From: an uncultured Clostridia bacterium
GTDB lineage: Bacteria; Bacillota; Clostridia; Christensenellales; Pumilibacteraceae
DNA length: 45,425 bases
Direction: 5' to 3'
Assembly: GCA_944363615.1 (NCBI GenBank)
Contig: CALVUQ010000013.1
Coordinates: 1 to 45,425, forward strand
The notes beneath the pieces are model-generated. The model searched no databases. It saw only the letters and a program-made list of their open reading frames with translations, and had not been told where the DNA came from. Both the position numbers and the translations under genes were made by a program. This document shows, piece by piece, positions 1-9,700 of the stretch. Position 1 is the stretch's first letter. Every line of letters starts with the position of its first letter.

Positions 1-1
1 T

Positions 2-148
2 AAGGACGATCTTAAAGAAAGCGGTTCCGATTCCTTGTCCTCAGACTCAAACGGCGCGGCGGATTCGGAAAAGCTTGACGGTAACGACGGCGCCTCGGAT
101 TCGGAAAAGCCTGAGGACAAGGACAGAAAAGAAAATAAGGAGAATTAG
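2..148 (+). CDS. C-terminal tail of an unidentified protein (partial)
   Basis: The open frame enters from the left edge and ends at TAG 146-148, leaving 48 residues. They are almost entirely Asp, Glu, Ser, Lys, Asn and Gly, with no hydrophobic core, so this looks like a disordered acidic C-terminal tail. A 36-base unit is repeated in frame (about 51-86 and 87-122), giving the shared core DSEK twice. The next gene starts 3 bases after the stop, so the two are very likely co-transcribed. Similar tails end several membrane proteins in this window, so the missing part may be a membrane protein; that is inference. Function unknown. Confidence 0.6.
   Translation, partial: KDDLKESGSDSLSSDSNGAADSEKLDGNDGASDSEKPEDKDRKENKEN
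51..122 (+). repeat. 36-bp in-frame tandem repeat, two copies
   Basis: GGATTCGGAAAAGC occurs at 61-74 and again at 97-110, exactly 36 bases apart, with partial similarity on both sides. It encodes two 12-residue acidic units in the tail of the partial upstream gene. Confidence 0.6.
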
Positions 149-151
149 TTT

Positions 152-1600
152 ATGGCTTGGTGGTTTTATCTGATAATAGCCGTTCTGGCCGTACTTGTTA
201 TTCTGATTGCCGTCGTGATCGGACGGACGATTGCGTTCAAACCCCTTCCCGAAAAAAAGCCGGAAGACAAGGACGTCGAGTTCGATAAGGAAAAGGCGGT
301 TAACGACCTTGCCGCCATGGTAAGGCTGCGTACCGTTTCTTCGCGCGATAAAAGCGAGGAGGACGAGGCTGAGTTTGAAAAATTCGAGTCGCTGCTTTTC
401 AAATCGTTTCCGCTTGTCGCGGGGACCTGCGAGTTCGATAAGATAGGCTCCAGGGGCCTGTTGTTCAGGTGGAAAGGTAAATCTTCCGCCGCGCCGTCGG
501 TATTCATGGCGCATTACGACGTGGTTTCCGCCGTCGAAAAAGACTGGCTTAAGCCCGCTTTCGAAGGAATAGTGGAGGACGGAGTGCTTTGGGGCCGCGG
601 TACTCTGGATACCAAAATTACGCTTAACGGCGTCATGCAGGCGGCCGAGCAGTTGATAAAAGAAGGTTTCGTTCCCGAAAACGACGTCTATCTTGCGTTT
701 GCCGGCGACGAGGAAATTGCGGGCAACGGTGCCGTCGGCATTGTGGACGAGTTTATAAAACGCGGCGTAAAGCCCGCTCTTGTCGTGGACGAGGGCGGCG
801 CGGTAGTGGAAAAAGTATTTCCCGGCGTAAGCAAGCCGTGCGCGCTTATCGGTACTGGCGAAAAGGGCATGATGGACCTGGAGTTTTCGGTCAGCGGAAA
901 CGGCGGGCACGCTTCGGCGCCTCCTCCGCATACCGCTGTGGGAAAGCTGTCCGCGGCGTGCGTCAAGGTGGAAAACAAGCCTTTTAAGTCGGTGCTTTCC
1001 CGCCCGGCAGCGGAAATGTTCGACACGCTGGGAAGACATTCGTCCTTTGCGCTGAGAATGGTTTTTGCCAATTTATGGCTTTTCAAACCCGTTCTCGACG
1101 GAATGTGCAAGAAAAAAGGCGGCGAGCTTAACGCGTTAATGCGTACCACCTGTGCTTTTACTCAGATGCAGGGCAGTAAAGGTACCAACGTTTTGCCACC
1201 CGAAGCCAAAATGGTGGCAAACATCAGGATAATAAGCGGCGAAACCACCGATTCGGTCGTTAAGCGGATAGAAAAGACTGTGGCGGACCCCGACGTAAAG
1301 CTGAGAATAATTCACGGAATGAATCCCTCCGTAGTTTCGGTTACGGAAGGCGAGGGGTGGCAAAAACTGAAGGACGCAATTGCGCTTACCTGGAAGGGGA
1401 CGCTGATTTCGCCGTACCTCATGGTGGCTTGCAGCGATTCAAGGCATTACGGCAGAATTTCCGACAAAGTTTACCGCTTTTCCGCCATGGCGCTTTCCTC
1501 TGAGGAGCGCGCGCTTATTCACGGCAACAACGAAAGAGTTCCGCTTGAAACGATTTACAAGACCGTGGAATTTTATCTTAGGCTTATCGGCAGTTGCTGA
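152..1600 (+). CDS. M20 family zinc peptidase with N-terminal membrane anchor
   Basis: A 482-residue M20 metallopeptidase (carboxypeptidase/aminoacylase type, closest in layout to PM20D1-like proteins). Residues about 4-24 form one hydrophobic segment, probably a membrane anchor. Expected metal ligands and catalytic residues are visible: H121 and D123 in AHYDVV, D153 in GRGTLDTK, E187/E188 in GDEEIAG, D213 in VVDEGG, and a C-terminal H457 in IHGNNERV. The segment GNGGHASAP around residue 250 is the usual start of the dimerisation (lid) domain. An AAGGAGAA ribosome site lies 8 bases before the ATG, and the upstream gene ends 3 bases before it. By family it should hydrolyse peptides or N-acyl amino acids; the substrate is not predictable. 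Confidence 0.88.
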   Translation: MAWWFYLIIAVLAVLVILIAVVIGRTIAFKPLPEKKPEDKDVEFDKEKAVNDLAAMVRLRTVSSRDKSEEDEAEFEKFESLLFKSFPLVAGTCEFDKIGSRGLLFRWKGKSSAAPSVFMAHYDVVSAVEKDWLKPAFEGIVEDGVLWGRGTLDTKITLNGVMQAAEQLIKEGFVPENDVYLAFAGDEEIAGNGAVGIVDEFIKRGVKPALVVDEGGAVVEKVFPGVSKPCALIGTGEKGMMDLEFSVSGNGGHASAPPPHTAVGKLSAACVKVENKPFKSVLSRPAAEMFDTLGRHSSFALRMVFANLWLFKPVLDGMCKKKGGELNALMRTTCAFTQMQGSKGTNVLPPEAKMVANIRIISGETTDSVVKRIEKTVADPDVKLRIIHGMNPSVVSVTEGEGWQKLKDAIALTWKGTLISPYLMVACSDSRHYGRISDKVYRFSAMALSSEERALIHGNNERVPLETIYKTVEFYLRLIGSC

Positions 1601-1772
1601 TTTATTAAAGTCAAGCCGTAGCCGCGCTTTATTTTTCGTGCCCGTACCCGTAAAATCGACTTAGAGGCAAAGTATGTCCGGTTTTTGAAATTGACGGGCG
1701 CAGGCATAAAATTCTTCAGGTCGACGGGGTAGGACGTTTTCTACTCGGTTCGCTTTTTGCGGCATTGCATAT

Positions 1773-1804
1773 AAAATGCATAAAATCCGATATTATGCGT
1801 TTTT
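1773..1804 (+). terminator. AT-rich terminator-like hairpin after the M20 gene
   Basis: AAAATGCATAA pairs with TTATGCGTTTT (one T-G wobble) around a 9-base loop, and the right arm runs into T residues. It lies about 170 bases after the peptidase stop, so it is only a probable terminator. Confidence 0.45.
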
Positions 1805-1867
1805 AGGGTTTAATAATTTGGTATTATGTATAATTATAAGCAATTTTGCGCTTTTATCGCATTTTGT

Positions 1868-1896
1868 TTGACTAAAGCGCAAAACAAGAGTATAAT
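1868..1896 (+). promoter_or_regulatory. Sigma-A-type promoter of the ABC transporter operon
   Basis: TTGACT (1868-1873), 17 bases, TATAAT (1891-1896). The predicted transcript starts near 1903 and gives a leader of about 25 bases carrying AAGGGAA before the ATG at 1929. Confidence 0.85.
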
Positions 1897-1928
1897 TATA
1901 TAGATTTTTATATAAGGGAACTGAAAAA

Positions 1929-2900
1929 ATGAAAAAGATCATTGCATTAGTTTTGTCCGTATTTATGCTTGGCGGCTGCATGTCGCTGACGGCGTGCGGA
2001 AACAAGGCCGACTATACCGTGGGAATAGTTCAGCTTGTAAAACACGACGCTCTGGACTCGGCAACGCAAGGGTTCAAAGACGCCCTGACCGCCGAACTCG
2101 AAAAAGAGGGTAAGACTGTTACTTTCGATTATCAGGAGGCAAATAACGAGCCTACCGTTTGTACCACTATCGTAAACGGGTTTGTTTCCAAAAACTACGA
2201 TCTTATCATGGCAAACGCCACCGCGGCGTTACAGGCGGCGGCAAACGCCACTGAAACCATCCCCGTTTTAGGCACGTCCGTCACCGAATACGGCGTTGCT
2301 TTGGGTATTTCCGATTTTAACGGAACGGTGGGCGGCAACATTTCCGGCACCAGCGACCTTGCCGACCTTGAAAAACAGGCGGATATGATTGTGGAGCTTG
2401 TACCCGATGTCACTAAAGTGGGACTGGTGTACTGCTCGGCCGAACCCAACTCTAAATATCAGGTGGACAAGATTGCCGAATATCTTACCGCAAAAGGAAT
2501 CGAAAGCGCGCCTTACGCCTTTACCGATTCCAACGATATCGCTACGGTGCTTAACGGCGCAATTTCTACCTGCGACGCCATTTACGTACCTACCGACAAT
2601 ACCGTCGCGTCCAACACCGAGGCGATTGATTCCATTTGCCGCCCTGCGGGCATTCCCGTTATCGCGGGCGAGGAGGGCATCTGCTCCGGCTGCGGAATTG
2701 CCACTCTTTCCATAAGCTATTACGGTATCGGCGAAAAGACGGGTAAAATGGCGGCGGACATTCTTCTTGGCCGCGCCGATATTTCCACAATGCCCATCGG
2801 TTACGACGAAAGCGCAGTTTATAAGTACAATGAGGAAATCTGCACCGCTTTAGGTATTACGGTGCCCGATAATTACGTTAAAATAGAAAAGGCGGAATAA
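1929..2900 (+). CDS. ABC transporter substrate-binding lipoprotein (ABC_sub_bind family)
   Basis: A 323-residue exported lipoprotein of the ABC_sub_bind/COG2984 family, whose characterised relatives (TrpX-type) bind aromatic amino acids. The N-terminus has Lys-Lys, a hydrophobic stretch and two possible lipobox cysteines, C17 (LGGC) and C23 (LTAC). The mature part starts with YTVGIVQLVKHDALD, typical of the family, and continues as a two-lobe periplasmic-binding fold, including GTSVTEYG near residue 117 and IPVIAGEEG near residue 238. It is first in an operon with permease (4-base gap) and ATPase. The ligand cannot be fixed from sequence; an amino acid or small aromatic compound is the best guess. 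Confidence 0.85.
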   Translation: MKKIIALVLSVFMLGGCMSLTACGNKADYTVGIVQLVKHDALDSATQGFKDALTAELEKEGKTVTFDYQEANNEPTVCTTIVNGFVSKNYDLIMANATAALQAAANATETIPVLGTSVTEYGVALGISDFNGTVGGNISGTSDLADLEKQADMIVELVPDVTKVGLVYCSAEPNSKYQVDKIAEYLTAKGIESAPYAFTDSNDIATVLNGAISTCDAIYVPTDNTVASNTEAIDSICRPAGIPVIAGEEGICSGCGIATLSISYYGIGEKTGKMAADILLGRADISTMPIGYDESAVYKYNEEICTALGITVPDNYVKIEKAE

Positions 2901-2904
2901 TCCG

Positions 2905-3921
2905 ATGAGTTTATTGAACGCCCTGCCGGGCGCAGTCGCACAAGGCCTTATCTGGGGCATTATGGCGATAGGTCTTTTTATTACTTACAAGGTTCTGGAT
3001 ATTGCCGATTTAACGGTGGACGGCTCTATTTGTACGGGCGCGTCCGTGTGCGCCGTGCTTATCGTTGCGGGCGTCAACGTCTGGGTGGCGATGCTTATTG
3101 CGTTTCTTGCGGGCGCCGTCACGGGACTTATTACGGGAATATTCCATACGTTTATGGGCATTCCCGCTATTCTTGCCGGTATTCTGACTCAGCTTATCCT
3201 GTGGTCCGTTAACCTTAAAATTCTGGGCAAGGCTAACGTCAGCGTCAGCGCCCGTTCTTACGACGTGCTTATTTCTCAGCTTAATACGGGCATGGCTATA
3301 CTTGCGGTGGCGTGCTTCGTTGCGGCGCTTGTGGCGCTTTTATACTGGTTCTTCGGTACCGAGCGCGGTTGTTCCATTCGCGCTACGGGCAATAATCCCA
3401 ATATGAGCCGCGCGCAGGGCATAAACACCAATCTCAACAAAATTCTGGGACTTATGCTCAGTAACGCTATTGTGGCGCTGTCGGGCGCGTTGCTTGCCCA
3501 ATATCAGGGTTTTGCGGATATCAACATGGGCAGGGGCGCAATCGTCATCGGCCTTGCCGCCATAATAATCGGAGAGGCTGTCGTCTCGCGTATTTCGCGC
3601 AATTTCGCCGTTATGCTTGTGGGCGTTGCGTTGGGCGGAGTAATTTACTACGTCGTGTATCAGCTGGTTATATGGATGGGCATCGATACCGAGCTTCTTA
3701 AAATGCTGTCCGCGCTTGTCGTGGCGGTGTTCCTTGCGGTGCCATACTGGAAAAAGAAATACTTTAACAATATAATGGGTAAAAAACGCAATAAAGGAAG
3801 CAAAAATCAGTCGGGCGGCGCAAGCGAATCGTATGCTTCCGTCCCCGAATCAAACGGCGGCTCCGCTTTGACCGACGCGGAAAAAACCGAATCCGACGGC
3901 GAGGTGGACGGTAATGCTTGA
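2905..3921 (+). CDS. ABC transporter permease, LivH-like
   Basis: A 338-residue integral membrane protein of the branched-chain-type permease superfamily (the permease partner of ABC_sub_bind proteins). About eight hydrophobic segments fill residues 8-285. The cytoplasmic coupling region RATGNNPNMSRAQGI near residue 158 is well kept. After about residue 290 comes a hydrophilic tail of roughly 45 residues, basic at first (KKRNKGSKN) and then rich in Ser, Glu, Asp and Gly, which is longer than usual. The last 8 bases overlap the ATPase start, indicating translational coupling. It would form the membrane channel of the importer. Confidence 0.85.
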   Translation: MSLLNALPGAVAQGLIWGIMAIGLFITYKVLDIADLTVDGSICTGASVCAVLIVAGVNVWVAMLIAFLAGAVTGLITGIFHTFMGIPAILAGILTQLILWSVNLKILGKANVSVSARSYDVLISQLNTGMAILAVACFVAALVALLYWFFGTERGCSIRATGNNPNMSRAQGINTNLNKILGLMLSNAIVALSGALLAQYQGFADINMGRGAIVIGLAAIIIGEAVVSRISRNFAVMLVGVALGGVIYYVVYQLVIWMGIDTELLKMLSALVVAVFLAVPYWKKKYFNNIMGKKRNKGSKNQSGGASESYASVPESNGGSALTDAEKTESDGEVDGNA

Positions 3922-4702
3922 AATTACAGGACTTAAAAAGACGTTCAACAAAGGCACGATTAACGAAAAAGTCGCGCTTAACGGCCTTAACCTTACGGTT
4001 AACGACGGCGATTTCATTACGGTAATCGGCGGCAACGGCGCGGGCAAAAGTACTCTGTTAAATGCAGTCTGCGGCGTTTTCCCAGTAGACGAGGGGAAAA
4101 TCGTTCTGGGCGGCAAGGACATAACCAAACTGCCCGAATATAAGCGCGCCAAGTTTTTGGGAAGGGTTTTTCAGGATCCCATGATGGGAACTTCGCCCAA
4201 TATGGAAATACAGGAAAATCTTGCGCTCGGGCTAAGGCGCGGCAAAGTGCGCACTCTTATGCCCGGCATCACAAAAAAAGAAAAGGAGCTTTTCCGCGAG
4301 CATCTTTCAAGGCTCGGTCTGGGGCTTGAAGACCGAATGACCAGCAAAGTGGGTCTGTTGTCGGGCGGACAGCGCCAGTCGCTTACGCTTCTGATGGCTA
4401 CGCTTAAAAGGCCGGAACTGCTGCTTTTAGACGAGCATACCGCCGCTCTGGATCCTAAAACCGCCGCAAAAGTACTGCACCTTACCGAGGAGATTACTTC
4501 CGAAGAAAACCTTACGACCATTATGATAACGCACAACATGAAAGACGCGATACGTTACGGTAACCGCCTTGTCATGATGCACGAGGGACGCATTATTTAC
4601 GACGTCAGCGGAGAGGAGAAGAAGGCCTTGCACGTCGACGACCTTCTGAAGAAATTCGAGGAAACGGCAGGCATGCTGAACGACCGCATGTTGCTTGCGT
4701 AA
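3914..4702 (+). CDS. ABC transporter ATP-binding protein
   Basis: A 262-residue nucleotide-binding subunit with all motifs in order: Walker A GGNGAGKST (39-47), Q-loop Q87, signature LSGGQ (149-153), Walker B LLLLDE (169-174) and switch histidine H207 in ITHNM. The residue after the catalytic Glu is His (DEHTAALDP), as in the family partnered with ABC_sub_bind transporters. It overlaps the permease gene by 8 bases and ends the operon; a strong terminator follows. It powers uptake of the ligand bound by the lipoprotein at 1929-2900. Confidence 0.9.
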   Translation: MLEITGLKKTFNKGTINEKVALNGLNLTVNDGDFITVIGGNGAGKSTLLNAVCGVFPVDEGKIVLGGKDITKLPEYKRAKFLGRVFQDPMMGTSPNMEIQENLALGLRRGKVRTLMPGITKKEKELFREHLSRLGLGLEDRMTSKVGLLSGGQRQSLTLLMATLKRPELLLLDEHTAALDPKTAAKVLHLTEEITSEENLTTIMITHNMKDAIRYGNRLVMMHEGRIIYDVSGEEKKALHVDDLLKKFEETAGMLNDRMLLA

Positions 4703-4730
4703 CCGGATTTACTGTTCTATAGTTAAAAAT

Positions 4731-4770
4731 AAAAAAAAGGAGCGTTATACCCAAACGTTCCTTTTTTTTT
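4731..4770 (+). terminator. Intrinsic terminator of the ABC operon
   Basis: AAGGAGCG pairs with CGTTCCTT (one G-T wobble) around an 11-base loop. Flanking A8 and T9 runs lengthen the stem and supply the T-tract. Confidence 0.9.
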
Positions 4771-5031
4771 AATGAGCTTTGTCGGTTGTAATTTTAGCCT
4801 TAAAATTTCTTAGCCCTTAAGTTAAATCACGGCTTAATGCCTTACATGGGACTTACGAAGATTTTGTACTGAACCGTATCTGCTGGCGTTTTATTCAGAG
4901 TTTTGTTCAGTCACAGATTAAGTCGCTTTAAAGTAGAGCATAAAGTTTTTCGCGTATATTTCCGCCTCGGAATCTGATGAGGATTTTGAAGAAGAGGTAA
5001 AGCGCGGTAATCGGAAATTGTTTTTACGATC
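4771..5031. other. Intergenic region with no recognised feature
   Basis: About 260 bases between the ABC terminator and the 3' end of the minus-strand EIIC-like gene. A short plus frame just before 5030 gives a Glu/Asp-rich peptide but has no start or ribosome site. I see no gene or structured RNA. Confidence 0.5.
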
Positions 5032-6411
5032 TTACAAATCCAGTTTAAGGTCGCCTTTTCTTATGATCTTAAAGTAACGCATAAGTTCGCTTATTCCCAG
5101 CACCAGTGCGGCGGGTAATATTATGTGCATAAACAGGATTTCGGTAAGGGTAATGCCTATCCCAAAGCCCGCTTCCGTCATTGCGACGTAGGTCTGGAAA
5201 GGCCCCACAAGGCCCGCAGTGCCCATGCCCGAGCCCACGGGAGTGGATACCATGCCGAATACAGCCGAAGATATCGGGCCCAATATAGCGCTTGCGATAA
5301 TCGTAGGCAGCCATATTACGGGGCGGCGGATAATGTTGGGCATTTGCAACATGCTGGTGCCTATGCCCTGTGCGATAAGACCGCTCCAGCGGTTTTCACG
5401 GAAGCTCATGACGGCAAAGCCCACCATCTGGCAGCAACAGCCCACGACCGCGGCGCCTGCGGCTATTCCGTCAAGCGACAGCGCAACGCCTATCGCGGCG
5501 GAGCTTATGGGCAAAGTAAGCGCTATTCCCATCAGTACGGACACTAAAATTCCCATGATTATCGGCTGTTGCTGTGCGCCCGCGTTTATTACGCTGCCGA
5601 TAAAGTTCATGAAAGAGGAGATGGGGGGACCCGCCAAAAGCCCTATTACCGCACCGCTGAAAATGCTGACCAGCGGGGTGACTATGATGTCCACTTTGGT
5701 TTTGCCCGCCACCAAGGAGCCCGTTTCCAGCGCGACGAAAGCCGCGATAAAAGCGCCTAAGGGCTCGCCTACGCCCGATATTACCGTGTTGCCGTCGATG
5801 ATGTTGGAGGCAAACGCGCCTATCATGCCCGCAACGCCCGCGCTTATGGATACCATGGGCGCTTTTTTCAGTTTGTACGCCATGCCTATACCTATGCCGG
5901 CGCCCATCATGGCTTTTGCAAAAGTGCCGATATGTCCTATAAATTTGCCGATTACGCCCGGGATGAACGAGCCTATCTGTCCTATAATAGTGCCGATTAT
6001 AAGCGTTGCGAAAAGACCTATCGCCATGCCTGAAAGTCCGTCGATGAAAATATAGTTAAGCACTTTCAGCGTGGTTTTCCAAAAGCCCGGCTTTTCCTTT
6101 TGCCTGTTTTCCTTTTTGACTTCCATGCCGAAGGGATTGCCGCTTTCGCTGTTCTCGATTACAAGCGCGTCGTCAAGGTTCTTTACTTCGTTTTCCGTAG
6201 CGGAATCTTTTCCGCTTGCGTCCGCAGTGCTTTTGCTTGCCTCGCTTTTATCCGTTGTTTCGCAGTCGTTTTCGGCGGGTACGCTTTCGCTGACGTTTAC
6301 ATAGGGCGTTTCCTTATCGGAAGACGAGTTGCCGTTTGCCGTCTGTTCCGCGAGAGCAAGAGAGGAGTTGTTTTCTTCGGTTTTTTCGGATTTGTGTCGT
6401 TTTTGCTTCAT
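5032..6411 (-). CDS. PfoR-like PTS EIIC-family membrane protein
   Basis: A 459-residue membrane protein of the PTS_EIIC_2/PfoR family (COG3641), named after a Clostridium perfringens protein linked to toxin regulation. The start at 6411 is preferred because AAAGGAG lies just upstream; a longer frame to 6492 lacks a site. Residues 1 to about 100 are a charged, Ser/Glu/Asn-rich cytoplasmic extension. From GLSGMAIGLFATLIIGTI onward, about eight to ten glycine-rich membrane segments fill the remainder. No EIIA, EIIB or HPr gene is nearby, so classical sugar phosphotransfer is doubtful. Transport of an unknown substrate or a regulatory role are both open. Confidence 0.75.
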   Translation of the reverse strand: MKQKRHKSEKTEENNSSLALAEQTANGNSSSDKETPYVNVSESVPAENDCETTDKSEASKSTADASGKDSATENEVKNLDDALVIENSESGNPFGMEVKKENRQKEKPGFWKTTLKVLNYIFIDGLSGMAIGLFATLIIGTIIGQIGSFIPGVIGKFIGHIGTFAKAMMGAGIGIGMAYKLKKAPMVSISAGVAGMIGAFASNIIDGNTVISGVGEPLGAFIAAFVALETGSLVAGKTKVDIIVTPLVSIFSGAVIGLLAGPPISSFMNFIGSVINAGAQQQPIIMGILVSVLMGIALTLPISSAAIGVALSLDGIAAGAAVVGCCCQMVGFAVMSFRENRWSGLIAQGIGTSMLQMPNIIRRPVIWLPTIIASAILGPISSAVFGMVSTPVGSGMGTAGLVGPFQTYVAMTEAGFGIGITLTEILFMHIILPAALVLGISELMRYFKIIRKGDLKLDL

Positions 6412-6625
6412 TTTTGTCTCCTTTATAAGTAAATGATTATTGTGCGGAGCAAATAAAAAAATACGCTTCGGATAAATCCCGTAACTAACCAAAAGCCGTA
6501 ACGGAACCGCGTCCGTGCAGTTTTCGGTTTTTTAAGGTAAGTCACGGCGACTTTATCCTAAAGCGTATAAGTCGTTGCCCCGTGCGGGAGCAAAAATAGC
6601 ACTTATGCCATTTTACCTGGTAGCC

Positions 6626-6645
6626 AACCGATGCGTACATCGGTT
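6626..6645. repeat. Perfect 8-bp inverted repeat
   Basis: AACCGATG and CATCGGTT flank the tetraloop CGTA. It follows the second hairpin in the direction of PFOR transcription and may be a backup terminator or a protein site. It has only a short T run, on the plus strand. Confidence 0.5.
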
Positions 6646-6654
6646 TTAACGAAA

Positions 6655-6676
6655 GGGGACGGTAAAAATCGTCCCC
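6655..6676 (-). terminator. Probable PFOR terminator
   Basis: GGGGACG and CGTCCCC form a 7-bp GC-rich stem with an 8-base loop, 75 bases after the PFOR stop. On the minus strand it is followed by TTTCGTT, a weak T-tract. Confidence 0.5.
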
Positions 6677-6750
6677 CATACGTTTTCCTGTAAAAATTTT
6701 CTGATTGGCGGTAAATTACTTTTTTAGGTAAACCTGCGTCAATCGTTAAA

Positions 6751-9700
6751 TTACTTGCCTGCTTTTTTCTTGTAGTTTTCCAGTCTTACTTTCGCGTCTT
6801 CTTCAGCCTGAGCGAAGAGTTTTTCGGCAACTTCGGGGTTGGCTTTCTTAAGCGCGGTGTAACGGACTTCGCCTGCAAGGTAATCCTGATAGGAGCCCGT
6901 CGGATCCTTGGAATCCAGAGTGAAGGGGTTGACGCCCTCGGGTGCGGCGGGATTGTAGCGGTAAAGCTGCCAGTAGCCCGCTTCGACCGCTTTCTTGGTT
7001 TCAAGCTGTCCGTTGGACATGTCGATGCCGTGGTTAATGCAGGTTGCGTATGCGATGATGAGAGAAGGTCCGTTGTAAGCTTCGGCTTCGGCAAGCGCTT
7101 TGATAAGCTGGTTCTTGTCGGCGCCCATAGCCACCTGAGCAACGTAGACGTAGCCGTAGCTCATCGCCATCATGCCGAGGTCTTTTTTCTTGGTGCGCTT
7201 TCCTGCCGCGGCGAATTTCGCAACCGAACCGGTAGGAGTAGATTTACTTGCCTGTCCGCCCGTATTGGAATAAACCTCGGTATCAAGGACAAGCACATTG
7301 ACGTCCTCGCCGGAGGCAAGCACGTGATCCAGTCCGCCGTAACCGATGTCGTATGCCCAGCCGTCGCCGCCGAAGATCCAGACGGAGGGTTTAACCAGGC
7401 AGTCGACGTTGTCACGGATATCGGAAAGCTCGGCCTTTTCGGTTTCAAGAGCGGCTTTTACTTTCGCGGCCGCTGCCTTGCTGCCTGCCGCGGTGTTCTT
7501 GTTTTCAATCCATTCGTTGAACGCCGCTTTGGTGGCGGGGCTTACTTCGTCCATTGCCGCCAGCATATCGGATTCAAGTTTAGCCCTGCGCGCTTTGTAA
7601 GCGAGATTCATGCCGTAGCCGAATTCCGCATTGTCCTCGAACAGGCTGTTTGCCCATGCGGGGCCGTGTCCTTCGGCGTTCTTGGTGTAGGGGCAGGTGG
7701 GTGCCGAGCCGCCGTAAATAGAGGAGCATCCAGTAGCGTTTGCGACGATCATGCGGTCGCCGAAAAGCTGTGTGACGAGTTTGACGTAAGGAGTTTCGCC
7801 GCAGCCCGCGCACGCGCCCGAGAATTCGAACAGCGGCTGACGGAACTGGCTGCCTTTGATGGTTTCGGGCTTGAATTTCGCGCTGACGTCCTTCTGGACA
7901 ACCGTGCGGCTGTAATCCCAGTTGGCTTCTTCCTTCTTCGCAACGGGTTCGAAAGGCATCATCTTAAGCGCCTTTACTTTGGCGGGGCAGACGTTTGCGC
8001 AGCTGCCGCAGCCCGTGCAGTCCAGCGGGGAAATCTGAATACGGAAGTCGTATTCGGGAAGACCCAGAGCGGGTTTCGCAACGTAATTTTCGGGTGCTTT
8101 CGCCGTTTCTTCTTTGGTGGTAAGCACTGGTCTTATGCTTGCGTGCGGGCAAACCATGGAGCACTGTCCGCACTGTATGCAGTTTTCGGGAATCCACACG
8201 GGCAGGGCGGAAGCGATGCCGCGTTTCTCGAACTGAGTAGTGCCGGTGGGGACGTGGCCGTCGGGCTCGAAAGCGGAGACGGGCAGTTTGTCGCCTTCCT
8301 GAGCGGAAATGGGTTTGATGAACGCGCGGAAGTACGGATCGGAAGGTCCTTCCACCATGGGCGCGCCCTTAGTGGTGGTAGCCCAGTCCTCGGGATATTT
8401 GATTTCCACAAGGCCTTCGATGGCTTTGTCGACGCAGGCGTAGTTCATGTTGACGACGGCGTCGCCCTTCTTGCCGTATGCCTTTTTGATCATCTGCTTC
8501 ATGTAATCGGCAGCCTGCTCGTAAGGAATGATGTTGGCAAGTTTGAAGAACGCTGCCTGGCAAACGGTGTTAACGCCCTTTCTTGCGCCGATTTCGTTGA
8601 CTATCTTAAGCGCGTCGAGAGTGTAGAACTTGATATGCTTTTTTGCAATCTGGTTCTTCATCTGATAAGGAAGCTCTTCGTCCAGCTGGTCCTTGTTCCA
8701 GATGGTGTTAAGCAGGAATACGCCGCCCTCCTTAAGGTCGGACACCATGTCGTAACGGGTCACGTAAGACTGGTTGTGGCAGGCGACGAAATCGGCCTGG
8801 TCAATGAGGTAGGTGGATTTAATGGGAGTTTTACCGAAGCGCAGGTGCGATATGGTAAGGCCGCCGCTCTTTTTGGAGTCGTACGCGAAATAGCCCTGAG
8901 CGTACATGTCGGTATGGTCGCCGATGATTTTGATGCTGTTCTTGTTGGCGCCCACCGTTCCGTCGGAGCCCAGTCCGTAGAACTTGCAACGGCTTGTTCC
9001 CTCGGGAGAAGCGTTGATGAACTTGTCGACGGGGAGAGAGGTGCCCGTTACGTCGTCGGTGATGCCCACGGTGAAGTGATTTTTGGGATTTTTCTTTTCA
9101 AGGTTTTCGTAAACCGCGCCAACCATGGAGGGGTTGAATTCCTTGCTGCCCAATCCGTATCTGCCGCCGTAAACCTTGATGTCGCCGCGGCCGGATTCGG
9201 CAAGCGCTGCGCAAACGTCGAGGTAAAGGGGTTCGCCCAAAGAGCCTGCTTCTTTCGTGCGGTCAAGCACCGCGATTTTCTTTACGGATGCGGGAATTGC
9301 GTCCACAAAGTCTTTTACGGAGAAAGGACGGTAAAGTCTTACTTTCAGAAGGCCTGCTTTCTTGCCCTGTTTTGCAAGATAATCGACCGTTTCTTCCGCC
9401 GCTTCGCAGCCCGAACCCATCATGACAATGATGTTTTCTGCGTCGGGCGCTCCGTAATACTGATAAAGCTCGTACTTTCTGCCCGTGAGCTTCGTTACCT
9501 TTTTCATCATTTCCTTTACGATGCCGGGTACCGCCTCGTAATATTTGTTGGCAGCCTCGCGGTTCTGGAAATAAATGTCGCCGTTCTGAGCGGTGCCCAT
9601 CTGAACGGGATGCTCGGGATTAAGCGCGCGCGCTTTAAAGCGTCTGATGTCTTCCATATCCACAAGGGGAAGAATCTCGTCGTATTCGATGCCGTCGATT

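Larger units (their letters stand above)
1601..1928. other. Intergenic region, peptidase to ABC transporter
   Basis: A 328-base gap. It holds a terminator-like hairpin at 1773-1804 and a strong promoter at 1868-1896. The transporter leader is only about 25 bases, so there is no room for a riboswitch or T-box. Nothing else recognisable was seen. Confidence 0.6.
6412..6750. other. Intergenic region between PFOR and the EIIC-like gene
   Basis: A 339-base gap with two perfect hairpins (6626-6645 and 6655-6676). The upstream leader of the EIIC-like gene has smaller inverted repeats around 6498-6546 but no convincing promoter hexamers. Confidence 0.45.

Noticed and set aside
47..1039. A 330-codon minus-strand frame opposite the M20 gene
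   Set aside because: Basic, motif-free product antisense to a complete peptidase gene.
4950..5030. Short plus-strand Glu/Asp-rich reading frame, possibly a gene remnant
   Set aside because: No start codon or ribosome site, stops close on both sides and no recognisable similarity.
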